DNA of 64,000 bases. Origin: Luteolibacter arcticus (GTDB taxonomy: Bacteria > Verrucomicrobiota > Verrucomicrobiia > Verrucomicrobiales > Akkermansiaceae). A program made the position numbers and the translations under genes. The notes under the pieces were generated by a model. It had not been told where the DNA came from and made no database searches. It worked only from the letters and a program-made list of their open reading frames with translations. The DNA is taken from positions 930,001 to 994,000 of the forward strand of contig NZ_JAPDDT010000001.1 in the NCBI RefSeq assembly GCF_025950235.1, written 5' to 3'. Of this stretch, positions 8,239 to 18,143 are shown piece by piece (the first letter of the stretch is position 1; each line of letters opens with the position of its first letter).

Positions 8239-9273
8239 ATGTGGTGCGGCCTGGGGCTGTCACTGATCGGGTTCTCCTTCGCGGCTCCTCCCGCCTACAA
8301 GGATCCTGCACCGAAGCGTTACGACCTGACCGGCCGGGCCAGCGTCATCGACCGCCGGGCCAAGGAGCACCCCGAGATCGGCTTCATCTTTGAGAAGGAC
8401 GGCAAGCCGCAGGATGTCGAGCACGCCTGCGTCGATACCCGTGTCGCCCCGCAGGGCAAGCTGGTCATCTGGCTGATGGGCCACAATCAGGGACTTTTCG
8501 AGCGGGTCTCCGGCTACGGCATGCACGCGATCCAAGTCCACTACGCCAATGGCTGGTTCTCCAAGCTCTATGGCGGCCCGCCGCCCGAGGACGACCTGTT
8601 CCTTTCCAAGATCCGCCTTGAAGCCGCCACCGGCGAGGATCACTCGAAGGCCATCGATATCCCGAAGCCCGACGGGATCATGGAGCGCTCGTTCCAACTC
8701 CTGAAATGGTTGGATAAGGAACATCCCCAGGGACATTGGGACCAATTCCTCGCTCCCGGCGGTCGCGGCCTCGCGTGGGACAAGGTCATCCTCGCCGGAA
8801 TCTCCCACGGTTCCACGACCGCGGCCCGCATGGCCAAGCACGTCCGCGTCGATCGCGTCGTCATGTTCTCCGGCCCCCGCGACCAACTCGAAGCATGGCA
8901 AAGCCTGCCCTCCGTCACGCCCGGCGAGCGCTTCTTCGGCTTCACCCACGTGCTCGATGACGGTTGGAAGAACGACCACTACTGCCGATCCTGGCAGATG
9001 CTCCAACTCCACGACTACGGCCCGCAGGTCAATATCGATACCGCTACCCCACCTTACTCTAACAGCCGCCGCCTCATCACCGAGGCCGACGTGAAGAACG
9101 ACCCCAACCGCGCCCACGGAGCCGTCGTGCCCGGCGGAACGTCGCCCAAGGACAAGTCAGGCAAACTTCTCTATGAGGACGTCTGGCGCTATCTCTTCAC
9201 GCATCCCGTCAATGAGATCGGTGAACGCACGCCACCGGATCCCGAGTGCCGGATGCAGCAGCGCGGCACGTAA
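8239..9273 (+). CDS. Secreted alpha/beta-hydrolase fold protein
   Basis: A 344-residue protein with a signal peptide (MWCGLGLSLIGFSFAAPPA). The nucleophile elbow is GISHGS (G-x-S-x-G, Ser near residue 190), preceded by an extended strand KVILAG. The segment after VVMFSGPRD and the His-containing C-terminal half (AHGAVVPGG near residue 293) fit a Ser-Asp-His hydrolase. It resembles BPSS1187-like hydrolases, though this is recognised only by overall look. The ATG at 8239 is chosen because GGAG sits five bases upstream; an in-frame ATG at 8200 lacks a ribosome binding site. The substrate is unknown. Confidence 0.75.
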   Translation: MWCGLGLSLIGFSFAAPPAYKDPAPKRYDLTGRASVIDRRAKEHPEIGFIFEKDGKPQDVEHACVDTRVAPQGKLVIWLMGHNQGLFERVSGYGMHAIQVHYANGWFSKLYGGPPPEDDLFLSKIRLEAATGEDHSKAIDIPKPDGIMERSFQLLKWLDKEHPQGHWDQFLAPGGRGLAWDKVILAGISHGSTTAARMAKHVRVDRVVMFSGPRDQLEAWQSLPSVTPGERFFGFTHVLDDGWKNDHYCRSWQMLQLHDYGPQVNIDTATPPYSNSRRLITEADVKNDPNRAHGAVVPGGTSPKDKSGKLLYEDVWRYLFTHPVNEIGERTPPDPECRMQQRGT

Positions 9274-9291
9274 AGAGTGTCGAGTTCCGTG

Positions 9292-10128
9292 CTACTCCAC
9301 CGCCGAGGCATCCGTCGCGCTCGGCATCAATCTCAGTTCCTCCGCCAGGATCGCCTTCGCCGCGCCGATCTTTCTCACGGAGGCGGGCGGATAGAGGCGG
9401 CCGGAGAACAGGTCCGAGTTGCTCTCGTAGATGTGGAAGGCCCCGCCTCCCATGAAGCTCCGGTAGCGCGGCACTCGCGTCGCATCCAGAAGGCGGTAGG
9501 CGACGCCACCTTCGTGCTTCGACCACGGCCCCAGTGCCATCGCCAAGGCCGCGCCCTGCCGCCCCGTCAGTCGCTTCTCATACTCCTCCCTCGTCAGAGC
9601 GCGGGCGTATTCCAAGCGGAACACGTACTTCTCCGGCGCGCCATGGGTGAGCAGTTCCTCCCTCGACACCGCGTCGCTGAACTCCGGCATCCCCTCATTC
9701 AACGGACGATGGAGAGACTCGCGGAACACCTCGAATTTCGACGTCAGCACGATCTCATGCTGCTTCACCTCCACCACCCAATCGTCCTTCAACAGCGGCT
9801 CTAACGCCTTCGCATCCTTCGCCGCCAACGTCACCAGCTCGGCATCGGCATCCACCGCAGGCACCGTCTTCCCATCCCCCGCCTTCTTCGCTAGCTGAAG
9901 TGCCTCATGCTGCTGGCGAGTCGCCGCATTCGCCTGAACCAAGGCGGCGCCCATTGCATCCATCGCTCGCTCCACTGCGCGCTTCGCCTCCTCGACCGCG
10001 TGCTTTGCTTCCTCCGCCGACGGTGCCGGTACCGCCTTCTTCGGTGTCTCAGCATGTGCCGGCATCAAAAGCACCAGCAAACACGCCGCGACCGTCATCG
10101 CGGAAAGGTAGGCTTTCATCGCACTCAT
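9292..10128 (-). CDS. Secreted hypothetical protein with N-terminal Ala-rich helix
   Basis: A 278-residue protein with a clear signal peptide (MTVAACLLVLLMPAHAE). A highly charged Ala-rich helix follows (EEAKHAVEEAKRAVERAMDAM, about residues 38-60), probably a short coiled coil. The remainder is mixed alpha/beta with no recognised motif. It converges on the hydrolase gene with an 18-bp gap. The function is unknown; a periplasmic location is the only supported statement. Confidence 0.65.
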   Translation of the reverse strand: MSAMKAYLSAMTVAACLLVLLMPAHAETPKKAVPAPSAEEAKHAVEEAKRAVERAMDAMGAALVQANAATRQQHEALQLAKKAGDGKTVPAVDADAELVTLAAKDAKALEPLLKDDWVVEVKQHEIVLTSKFEVFRESLHRPLNEGMPEFSDAVSREELLTHGAPEKYVFRLEYARALTREEYEKRLTGRQGAALAMALGPWSKHEGGVAYRLLDATRVPRYRSFMGGGAFHIYESNSDLFSGRLYPPASVRKIGAAKAILAEELRLMPSATDASAVE

Positions 10129-10289
10129 TCAGTCAAAGGATTGAGCACACCCCGCATTGAAAGCAAGCCCGCCCCAAGTAGTCCGGTTCTCCGACCACTC
10201 GGGCGACGTCTATTGGTTCGTACGACCTCATCACGATGACCCCGCGCCCGCTTGCACCCGCCGCCCAGCATACGTATCACCCGTAAAAC

Positions 10290-11879
10290 ATGTTCCGCCC
10301 GCTTTCCATTTCCATCGCCCTGCTCGCCGCCGTCTACGCCGTCGAGACCACCTTCATCAATCCCATCGCGGAAGGAGCCGACCCCTGGGTGGTGAAGCAC
10401 GGCAAGCAGTACGTGTGGTGCGCCTCGGAAGGCAACCGCGGGATCGCGCTGTGGGTCTCCGACCGGCTGACCTCGCTGGGGAAGAAGCACGTCATTTGGA
10501 CGGCACCGGAAAGCGGGCCCTATGCGAAAGAAGTATGGGCGCCGGAAATCCACCTCCTTGATGGCCGTTGGCATGTCTATTTCGCCGCCTCCGACGGGAA
10601 CAATGCGAACCATCTAGCCTACGTGCTACGCTCGCGTGACGCGGATCCGCTGAGCCCGTACACTTTGCACGGCCCCTTCACCACCGGCGATGGCACCGAC
10701 GGCAAGTCGCCGAATATCTGGGCGATCGACATGACCGTGCTGGAGGTCGGCGGCAAGCGCTACGCCATCTGGTCCGGCTGGGATGCTCCGGGCACGGACA
10801 AACAGTTCCTCTACATCGCCCCGATGAAATCGCCCACCGAACTGGCCGGCCCGCGGGTGCTGTTGGCGAAGAACGACGAGCACCTCTGGGAGCGGACCGA
10901 AGAGAAGCCCGAGTCACGAGGCTTGGCCGAGGGGCCCCAAGTGCTCCAAAACGGCGGCCGAACCTTCGTGACCTACTCCACCGCCGCCTCGTGGCTCCCG
11001 ACCTACAAGCTGGGAATGCTGGAACTCACCGGCAAGGACCCGCTCGATCCCAAGTCGTGGACCAAACGCCCCGAGCCCGTATTCCGAGGCACCGAGCAGA
11101 CCTACGGCACCGGCCACAGTTGCTTCGTGAAAAGCCTGGATGACCGCGAGTGGTGGCACGTTTACCACGCCAAGCGCGACCGTGGGACCGGCTGGCGGCG
11201 CGCCATCTTCGTGCAGCCCTTCACCTTCGGCACCGACGGTCTGCCGGACTTCGGCACCCCGGTCGCACCCGGCACCGTCCTGCCCTTCCCCTCCGGCGAA
11301 GCCCTGCCCACCCCGAAGCTTCCGCTGGCGGTGGATTTCACCACGGGCCACCCCGACGGATTCTCCTATTACGGCCACCTGCAATTCTTCGGTTTTGAGA
11401 AGGACGGCCTGCACCTCGGCACCGTCCCGGCCCACCCGGTCAATGACTACCGCAGCGGCGAAAAGCTGGTGCTCGATGGCGGCAATTTCACGGACTTCGA
11501 AGCCTCGACCACCGTGCGCTTCGTGAATGGCGACCGCGATGCGGGGCTGTTGTTCCGAGTGACCGCTCCGTCGGTGGGCTTCGATGCCCAGCACGGCTAC
11601 TTCGCCGGTCTATTGCCACGGGACAAAGCCGTGGTGCTGGGGAAAATGGACAGCAAGGGCTGGACGGAGATCCGTCGTGCGCCGGTGGACCTGCCAGCCG
11701 GAGCCACGCACCAACTCGGCGTCACGGCCCGCGGTCCGGAAATCAAGGTGACCCTTGGAGAAAAGGAAGTGCTGACGGCCCGCGACGATTCTCATGCTGC
11801 CGGATCGGTAGGCGTCCGCGTGGTCGATACCCATGCAAGCTTCGGCGGCCTGAAGGTGCGCCCGCTGGAGGGCCAGTAA
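10290..11879 (+). CDS. Secreted glycoside hydrolase family 43 with C-terminal lectin-like domain
   Basis: A 529-residue enzyme. A short hydrophobic signal (MFRPLSISIALLAAVYA) leads into a five-bladed beta-propeller with the GH43 triad: Asp in GADPWVV (about residue 30), Asp in AIDMTVLE (about 148) and Glu in LAEGPQVL (about 212). This inverting family acts mainly on arabinofuranosides and xylosides. After about residue 345 a jelly-roll domain (FTTGHPDGFSYYGHLQF through LLFRVTAPS) resembles the 3-keto-disaccharide-hydrolase/LamG type of carbohydrate-binding domain. The substrate cannot be told from the sequence, but plant or algal polysaccharide is likely. Confidence 0.88.
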   Translation: MFRPLSISIALLAAVYAVETTFINPIAEGADPWVVKHGKQYVWCASEGNRGIALWVSDRLTSLGKKHVIWTAPESGPYAKEVWAPEIHLLDGRWHVYFAASDGNNANHLAYVLRSRDADPLSPYTLHGPFTTGDGTDGKSPNIWAIDMTVLEVGGKRYAIWSGWDAPGTDKQFLYIAPMKSPTELAGPRVLLAKNDEHLWERTEEKPESRGLAEGPQVLQNGGRTFVTYSTAASWLPTYKLGMLELTGKDPLDPKSWTKRPEPVFRGTEQTYGTGHSCFVKSLDDREWWHVYHAKRDRGTGWRRAIFVQPFTFGTDGLPDFGTPVAPGTVLPFPSGEALPTPKLPLAVDFTTGHPDGFSYYGHLQFFGFEKDGLHLGTVPAHPVNDYRSGEKLVLDGGNFTDFEASTTVRFVNGDRDAGLLFRVTAPSVGFDAQHGYFAGLLPRDKAVVLGKMDSKGWTEIRRAPVDLPAGATHQLGVTARGPEIKVTLGEKEVLTARDDSHAAGSVGVRVVDTHASFGGLKVRPLEGQ

Positions 11880-12397
11880 ATGCCCGGAGCCATGTAGGCG
11901 GGTTCGTCAGAATGTTTCGCGCTGTCCTGTCCTATCCCTCTTGCCCTCGGCGAGGAGGGGCGAAGGCTACGCAGACACGCGGAAGACTGTCGACGCAGGC
12001 GGAAAAGCATCGATTCCTACCGTTTTCTGCAAAATAGATTGAAAATCGCGCAATAGAGCAAGCAATGGCTTGCCTCTGCGCAGCTTTGGGACAGGTAGAT
12101 AGGAGACCCAAGGTCAAGTGGACCCAACCGCTTGCCCGGAAAAACCCATGAATCCCTGCGTCTCCATGCTGCATATTCAACTTCCCCTGCACTTCGTGCT
12201 CCGGGGGAAAGGTCGTGGCTTCAGCCTTTCGGCAAAGCCTCCTGAATCGCCTTGATGCATACCCGAGCGGGCGCGTTTTCCCGCTCCCCGGCCCCAGCGG
12301 CCACCACCAGAAACCATCCAGAGCCCCGCCCTCGCCCTCTTTCACGAATCGAATCTTATTCGTAAAGCCCAGTTCCCAACCCAAGCCAACCCCTGCC
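11880..12397. other. Intergenic region upstream of the autotransporter gene
   Basis: About 520 bp without a supportable gene. Open frames on the minus strand have no protein-like character. A small inverted repeat, ACGAAT - 8 nt - ATTCGT (12344-12363), lies about 35 bp before the start codon and could be a regulatory or mRNA 5' element. No clear promoter is visible. Confidence 0.4.
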
Positions 12398-13780
12398 ATG
12401 TCACATCCCTTTCTTTTCCGCGCCATACCCCAAGTTGCCATTGGCGCGGCCTTTGTCTCGCTGGCCGCAACCGCCGAGGCGATCAGCTACTACAAGGCTA
12501 ACCTTACCTCCCCCCCCAATTTGAACTCATCAGGCGCGTGGACCGACCTCGCCGGAGGAGCCGTAACGACCGCCCCTGCCAACAACAGCGGCTCGGACCC
12601 CGACATCTGGCACTGGGACAACAGGGTCACTGCAGTCACTGCAGCCAGCATCGTCAGCATGGGGGGCGATGTGCGGTTGAATACCATCAAGATCCTGGAC
12701 CCCGGTGGCGCGGTCACCATCGACGGCGTCACGCGGACGATGTCCATCAGCAACAATGGCGGCATCGACATGAGCGCCGCCACGCAGGATCTCACCATCG
12801 GCAACCTCCCCACCGGCACGAACTCCGGATTCCGGATTCTCGGGAGCAATTTCAACATCGCCATCAATGTGGCAGCTGGCCGCACCTTCACCTTGAATTC
12901 GAAGCTCGCGGTGAATGGCGGCTCGGGCGGCGTCACGGTGACCTTCGCCGGCGCAGGAACCTCGATCTTCAACGACCAGTTTCAGGCGAGCAACCTCGTC
13001 CTCAGCGCGGGTGAGGTCCGACTCAACAGCCTCACCGGTTCCACCCGGAACGGCACCAACACCACCACCGTGAATGGCGGTCGTCTGGTGATCAACAACA
13101 CCACCTCCGGCTCGGCTACCGGCAGCGGTGCGGTGAACGTCAACAATACGGGCACGCTGACCGGTCAAGGCAGCATGGCCGGCGTGGTCACCGTCGCATC
13201 CGGTGGGACGCTGATTCCGAGGGACGGCGCGATTGGCAGTCTCACGACCGGCGGGCTCTCGCTGGCCGCGGGCTCTACGATCAAGTGGGAAGGGATCGAC
13301 ACCACCCAAGCCGACCTGATCACAGTGAACAACACCGACGGCCTGGTCATCAACGGCGGCACGGTGGAACTCTACAATTCCGGCACCACCACTCCATTCA
13401 CAGGCACCGGGGTCTACAAGCTGTTCGCGTTTAACAGCGCCGGCACGATCGGTGGCTCAGGCGTCTCCAGTCTGGCCGTGGCAGAGAGCACGAAAATCGC
13501 CGGCCAGACCTACACCTTCGGCGTCGCCGCAGGCTTCGTCACGCTGACCATCGAGGTTGGCAGCCGGCCGCAGTCGTTCTGGAACCAGGACATCAGCGGC
13601 ACCTGGGCCACGCCGGCAAACTGGACCAGCAACGGCGTGCCGAACGCCATCTCCGCCATCGCCAATCTCGGCGGCGCGGAAGGCACCCCGATCACGCAGC
13701 CACGGACCGTCACGCTGGGCGCTCCCGCCACCGTCGGCGTGCTGAACAGTCCTTCACCCTGGCGGGTGCCAGCACCCTGA
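12398..13780 (+). CDS. Autotransporter-associated beta-strand repeat protein, 5' part (frameshifted)
   Basis: A signal peptide (PQVAIGAAFVSLAATAEA) is followed by beta-helical repeats rich in Gly, Thr and Asn. Several are of the autotransporter-associated type, with patterns such as VNGGRLVINNTTSG and VNNTGTLTGQGSMAGVV. The frame ends at the TGA at 13778-13780, but the protein continues without a break in the +1 frame: the last sensible residues here are TVGVLN, and the other frame picks up at QSFTLAGASTLNF around 13747. This is therefore the first third of one roughly 1,320-residue surface or secreted protein. The ATG at 12398 is chosen because the signal peptide starts there. Confidence 0.75.
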   Translation: MSHPFLFRAIPQVAIGAAFVSLAATAEAISYYKANLTSPPNLNSSGAWTDLAGGAVTTAPANNSGSDPDIWHWDNRVTAVTAASIVSMGGDVRLNTIKILDPGGAVTIDGVTRTMSISNNGGIDMSAATQDLTIGNLPTGTNSGFRILGSNFNIAINVAAGRTFTLNSKLAVNGGSGGVTVTFAGAGTSIFNDQFQASNLVLSAGEVRLNSLTGSTRNGTNTTTVNGGRLVINNTTSGSATGSGAVNVNNTGTLTGQGSMAGVVTVASGGTLIPRDGAIGSLTTGGLSLAAGSTIKWEGIDTTQADLITVNNTDGLVINGGTVELYNSGTTTPFTGTGVYKLFAFNSAGTIGGSGVSSLAVAESTKIAGQTYTFGVAAGFVTLTIEVGSRPQSFWNQDISGTWATPANWTSNGVPNAISAIANLGGAEGTPITQPRTVTLGAPATVGVLNSPSPWRVPAP

Positions 13781-13815
13781 ACTTCGACGACGGTTCGGTC
13801 GGGGCAAAGCTACAG

Positions 13816-16368
13816 GTGATCAATGGCAGCCACACCATTTCCGCCCCGCTGACCCTACCGGAGAACGGACTGCTCGCCAGCGTGGAGAATGCTGCCAGCA
13901 CACTTACACTCGGTGGACAAATCGACGGTATCGGGGCCTTCGCCAAGTCCGGTCCCGGTACCCTGGTCGTCACCGGCGACGCCTTTTACGTTGGTGCCAC
14001 GAGCGTGGGAGGAGGAACCCTGCAAGTCGGCAACGGCTCGACCAGCGGTGCGATCTTCACCCCGATCTCCAATAGCGGCGCGCTGAGCTTCAATCGCTCC
14101 GACGAGGTCATCCTCAACTACGGCATCAGCGGCACCGGCAGCGTAACCTTCGCCGGCACCGGCAAGACCATCCTCAACGTACCCAACACCTTCAGCGGCC
14201 CGACGACGATCACCGCCGGCACCGTCGAGATCGCGGATGGCACAGCGCTCCAGAACAGCACGCTCACCTACTCCACCACCGGTGGCGTGGTGACATTCCC
14301 GGACTTCCTCACCTCCGTCACGCTCGGCGGCCTGACCGGTGACCGGTCCTTCCCGGTCACCAATGCCATCGGCGACCCGGTGTCCCTGACGGTCGGCCAG
14401 AACAACTCGACCACCAGCTACGCCCCATCCACCACCGGGACGGGCGGTGCCTTCACCAAGCTCGGCAGTGGTACCTTCACGTTGACCGGAACCCACGCCT
14501 TTAGCGGCGCGGCCACCATCAGCGCCGGGCTTCTCAGTCTCGATACGGGCGCGAGTTTCACCGCCGCCTCCGTGAGCACCACGGCCGCCACCGGCAAACT
14601 CCGTGTGAATGGCGGAACCATCCATACCACCGGGGGCGGGAACTTCGAGAACGCCTCCGCCGGCTTCGAACTCGTCTCGGGCACCGCCACGATCGACGGT
14701 GCCGTCACCCATCAACCCAACATCAGCAGTGGCAACGTCTTCATCAATGTCGGCGGAGGCACGCTCAACGCGGGAAGCGTGAGCTTGAGCCGGTGCAACT
14801 TCACCCTCGGCACCGCCGAGCCTGCCAACGGCTCGACGACGAACGGCCTCTACATCCACAATGGCGGGATCGTCAACGTGGCGGGCAACGTGCTGCTGGG
14901 AAACAACGCGAACTCCTCCGTCAGTTGCCGCATCGAATCCGGCGGCAGCCTGACGGTCAATGGTAGCACGACGGTGGGAACCGACAGCCCCGACCGGTGG
15001 TCGATTCTTGATGTCGCCGCCGGATCTTTCACCTCCACCGATGCAGTGGGCGGAGTCTTTCTGGGGGTTCCGACGGCCACTAACAACTCAAGGGGCCAGG
15101 CCGTGATGCACGTCCGCGGCACCGGCGTGGCCAAAGCGGAACGCTTCCAGTTCGGCCAAGCCGCCTTGGGAGGCATCTCCACCCTCCGGCTGTCCGGCGG
15201 AGCACTCTACGTCGGCAGCGGCGGCATGAACATCGGCTCCACCGGCCCGATCGTCGCCCAGTTGAAATTGGAAGGCGGCACCTTGGGCGCACTGGGCAGC
15301 TCAACCTCGAACGTTCCAGTGAGCCTCAACGGCCCTGCCGTCGTCACCGGCGCGAGCGATGCCAATGCTCCACATGTGATGACCTTCACGGGCCCCACCA
15401 CCGGCACCGGCTCCCTCACCAAGAACGGCGCGGGCACCGTGATCTTCAGCTCGCCGTCCAACAGCTTCTCCGGCCCCACACTCGTCAGTGCAGGCACGCT
15501 CGGTCTCGGCGGCCAGACGAGTGGACTGATCACCGCGGATGCCGGCACCACGCTGGCCCCGCAGGGAGTGCTCTCCGCGACCGCAGGTGCGGTCATCAAT
15601 GGCACCCTCGCCCTCACCTACGACAGTGAAGCCAACCCCCGCGTTCCGCGGATCATCAGCTCGGCTGGCACGATTGCCCTCGGTGCCAACTCGACGCTGG
15701 TGTTCAGCGGCTCAGGCACCGTGGCCGGAGGCGTCCACGTGCTACTGAAGGCTTCGGGCGGTGTCACCGGCACCTTTGCCAACGTCACCGGCCTGCCCGG
15801 TGGCTTTGACCTCAACTATGCCTACGACGACGATGCCAACGTTGCCACGCCGCCGGTAGTCGCCATCATCAATCCCTCGGCAGTCACTCCGTTCCAATCC
15901 TGGATCGAGACCTTCGTCTTGAACGGGGACATCCCGGCCAATCAGACGGACCCCGAAGATGACCCGGATGCCGATGGCGTGGACAACATCACCGAATTCG
16001 CCTTCGACGGCGATCCCGGCGACGGCTCCAACAATGGCCGGATCTTCGGCCTGTCGGAAGATGGCGGCGACGGGGACACCCAGAAGCAACTGCTGCTCAC
16101 AGCCGCCGTGCGGGCTGGCACTCCCTTCACCGCCGGTGCCCCGGCTACCGGCAGCAGTCTGGATGGCCTCGACTACAGCATCGGGGGCAGCACCGATCTC
16201 GCTACCTTTACCGCCGCCGTGAGCGTGGAAACGACAGCCGTGCTGCCGCCAAACGCACCGACGCTCAATAGCGGATGGGAATGGAAAACCTTCAGCCTTG
16301 ATGGCTCAAATGGCCTGACCGGAAAAGGCTTCCTGCGGGCCAGCGCCACCGCCACTGCGGCACCCTGA
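13816..16368 (+). CDS. Autotransporter-associated beta-strand repeat protein, 3' part (frameshifted)
   Basis: The continuation of the preceding gene; the listed GTG start is nominal, since protein-like sequence begins at about 13747. It holds repeated units ending in G-x-G-T-L-x-V/L-x-G (for example GPGTLVVTGDAFYVGATSV, TFSGPTTITAGTVEI, GAGTVIFSSPSNSFSGPTL), the classical passenger repeat of Verrucomicrobia surface proteins. Near residue 715 is an acidic calcium-binding-like stretch, DPEDDPDADGVDNITEFAF, followed by a conserved tail ending KGFLRASATATAAP. There is no PEP-CTERM sorting signal and no porin-type beta-barrel, so export is Sec-dependent and anchoring unknown. Confidence 0.8.
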   Translation: MINGSHTISAPLTLPENGLLASVENAASTLTLGGQIDGIGAFAKSGPGTLVVTGDAFYVGATSVGGGTLQVGNGSTSGAIFTPISNSGALSFNRSDEVILNYGISGTGSVTFAGTGKTILNVPNTFSGPTTITAGTVEIADGTALQNSTLTYSTTGGVVTFPDFLTSVTLGGLTGDRSFPVTNAIGDPVSLTVGQNNSTTSYAPSTTGTGGAFTKLGSGTFTLTGTHAFSGAATISAGLLSLDTGASFTAASVSTTAATGKLRVNGGTIHTTGGGNFENASAGFELVSGTATIDGAVTHQPNISSGNVFINVGGGTLNAGSVSLSRCNFTLGTAEPANGSTTNGLYIHNGGIVNVAGNVLLGNNANSSVSCRIESGGSLTVNGSTTVGTDSPDRWSILDVAAGSFTSTDAVGGVFLGVPTATNNSRGQAVMHVRGTGVAKAERFQFGQAALGGISTLRLSGGALYVGSGGMNIGSTGPIVAQLKLEGGTLGALGSSTSNVPVSLNGPAVVTGASDANAPHVMTFTGPTTGTGSLTKNGAGTVIFSSPSNSFSGPTLVSAGTLGLGGQTSGLITADAGTTLAPQGVLSATAGAVINGTLALTYDSEANPRVPRIISSAGTIALGANSTLVFSGSGTVAGGVHVLLKASGGVTGTFANVTGLPGGFDLNYAYDDDANVATPPVVAIINPSAVTPFQSWIETFVLNGDIPANQTDPEDDPDADGVDNITEFAFDGDPGDGSNNGRIFGLSEDGGDGDTQKQLLLTAAVRAGTPFTAGAPATGSSLDGLDYSIGGSTDLATFTAAVSVETTAVLPPNAPTLNSGWEWKTFSLDGSNGLTGKGFLRASATATAAP

Positions 16369-16393
16369 ACCCGCCATTCTCTGGAAACCCAAG

Positions 16394-16433
16394 CCCGCGA
16401 CGGACTCGGTCTGTCGCGGGTCTTTCTATTCTT
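16394..16433 (+). terminator. Intrinsic terminator after the autotransporter gene
   Basis: CCCGCGACGGAC - TCG - GTCTGTCGCGGG makes a 12-bp stem (one G-T pair) with a 3-nt loop, followed by TCTTTCTATTCTT. It begins 26 bp after the stop codon and also lies just past the 3' end of phoU on the other strand, so it separates the two convergent units. Confidence 0.85.
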
Positions 16434-16437
16434 CAGA

Positions 16438-17145
16438 CTACTCTGCCGGTGTCTCCACGACGGCGGTCCGCTGCTTGTCGTGGCGGATGTCGCGGGCCGA
16501 GTCGAGATAGACGGCGTCCTCGCCGATGTTCACCGCGAGGTCGCCGATGCGTTCCAGCGAGCGCGCCACGAAGATGAGATGCAGGAAGTCCTCGGTTCCC
16601 GCCCCGCCTTCTTCAAGACGCGCGCTGAAGGTGGCGATCAAGCGCTTGTGAAGCTTGTCGAGTTCCTTGTCGCGGGCCTTCAGCGATTCACCGAGTTGCG
16701 CATTGCGGTCGGAGTAGGCGGACAGGGCGTCGCGCAGGAGTTCCCCGGCCATCGCATACAGAGGCTCGATGAACGGCACCTCGGCGCATGCCGGGCGGGC
16801 GATCATCTTGCGGGCGCGCTTGGCGATGTTCACCGCGTGATCGGAGATGCGCTCCAGATTGGACGCCACCTTCATGGAAGTAATCACCAGCCGCAGGTCG
16901 CTGGCGACCGGATGAAAGCGGACCAGCGTCTCCATGCCAATGCGGTCGATCGTCATCTCCGCCTCGTCCACTTCGTCGTCATCGGCCACCACGGCCTTGC
17001 ACTTTTCCAGATCGCGCTCAAGCAGGCCCTGCATGGCACGTTCCAGATTGAGGCGGGCCTGGCCGGCCATGGAAATGACCTCATTGCGGAGCGCGCCGAA
17101 GGCTTGATCGAATTCGCGGAGAATGTGTGGGGTATCCGAGTGCAT
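16438..17145 (-). CDS. phoU: Phosphate signalling protein PhoU
   Basis: A 235-residue all-helical protein made of two PhoU repeats (about 15-105 and 120-215). Each holds the metal-binding pattern with E/D-x-x-x-D: NLERISDHAVNIAKRA (about residue 90) and SLERIGDLAVNIGEDA (about 195). PhoU couples the Pst transporter to the PhoR/PhoB system and limits phosphate uptake. It lies 11 bp after pstB, in the same operon. The ATG giving MHSDTPHIL is chosen because it follows the pstB stop and matches the family length. Confidence 0.92.
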   Translation of the reverse strand: MHSDTPHILREFDQAFGALRNEVISMAGQARLNLERAMQGLLERDLEKCKAVVADDDEVDEAEMTIDRIGMETLVRFHPVASDLRLVITSMKVASNLERISDHAVNIAKRARKMIARPACAEVPFIEPLYAMAGELLRDALSAYSDRNAQLGESLKARDKELDKLHKRLIATFSARLEEGGAGTEDFLHLIFVARSLERIGDLAVNIGEDAVYLDSARDIRHDKQRTAVVETPAE

Positions 17146-17156
17146 GGAGGGAAAAT

Positions 17157-18017
17157 TCAGCCGAAGCGGCCGCTGATGTAGTCCAAAGTACGCTTTTGAG
17201 CGGGGTTTTCGAAGATCTTTCGCGTGATGTCGTATTCGACCATCTCCCCGAGATAAAAGAACGCCGTGCGGTCCGATACCCGCGTCGCCTGCTGCATGTT
17301 GTGCGTGACGATGACGATGGTGTAGTGCTCCCGCAGGCTCAGAATCAGGTCTTCCACGTGCGCGGTGGCAATCGGATCGAGCGCCGAGCAGGGTTCGTCC
17401 ATCAGGATGATCTCGGGATCGACCGCCATGGTGCGGGCAATGCAGAGCCGCTGCTGCTGGCCGCCGGAGAGCCCGGTGGCGATGTCGTTGAGTCGATCCT
17501 TCACCTCGTCCCACAGGGCAGCGCGGCGCAGTGACTTTTCGACGACTTCATCAAGCGTCGACTTCTTCTTCTCGCCGAGCGTGCGCGGGCCGTAGGCGAC
17601 GTTGTCGTAGATGCTGCGGGGAAAGGGATTGTACTTCTGGAAGACCATCCCGACATGACGGCGGAGCTGAACCGGGTCGATGCTCTTGTCGGCGATGTTC
17701 GCGCCCTCGATGATGATCGAGCCCTTGGTCACGCGCGCGCCGGGGACGAGGTCATTCATCCGGTTGAAGCAGCGCAAGAGGGTGGTCTTCCCGCAGCCGG
17801 AGGGCCCGATGAAGGCGACCACCTGGTTGTTCGGCACGTCGAGGGTGACGCTTTTCAGGACCTGCTTGTCACCGTAGGAGAAATCGACCCCTTGGACTTG
17901 GATCGCAGGCACATCTGCCGCGGTTCGAGGGGCGGGATCGGGCGTCACAGGGTGCTCAGACGTCATCGGCGGGGCAGTCGGCCGTCTCCGCGGCGGGGCA
18001 TCGGTTACCAGTGGCAT
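17157..18017 (-). CDS. pstB: Phosphate ABC transporter ATP-binding protein PstB
   Basis: The ATPase of the high-affinity phosphate importer. Walker [11 protein letters not shown]-loop VFQKYNPFP (the PstB-specific NPFP), signature LSGGQQQR, Walker B IILMDEP and the switch His in VTHNMQQA are all intact. PstB is normally about 255-270 residues; here a Pro-rich N-terminal extension precedes [12 protein letters not shown], so the start could be 17966 (269 residues), 18017 (286) or further upstream. pstS, pstC and pstA are not in the window, so only pstB-phoU are seen together. It is divergent from the DUF47-pit pair. Confidence 0.92.
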   Translation of the reverse strand: MPLVTDAPPRRRPTAPPMTSEHPVTPDPAPRTAADVPAIQVQGVDFSYGDKQVLKSVTLDVPNNQVVAFIGPSGCGKTTLLRCFNRMNDLVPGARVTKGSIIIEGANIADKSIDPVQLRRHVGMVFQKYNPFPRSIYDNVAYGPRTLGEKKKSTLDEVVEKSLRRAALWDEVKDRLNDIATGLSGGQQQRLCIARTMAVDPEIILMDEPCSALDPIATAHVEDLILSLREHYTIVIVTHNMQQATRVSDRTAFFYLGEMVEYDITRKIFENPAQKRTLDYISGRFG

Positions 18018-18143
18018 GGTGGATTGTAAAGGTCTCGCCGTGAGCCGTGGCACGGCGACCCCGGCACTCTGTCAGGGAAAATCCTTCGTGCGGCTTGCCA
18101 CGTGTGACGTTTTCGACACAAATCCCGCCCGAAACACCTGCCC

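Noticed and set aside
18018-18143. Possible Pho box (CTGTCAGGGAAAATC) between pstB and DUF47
   Set aside because: Only one CTGTCA half-site is present; the second half at the correct spacing is missing.
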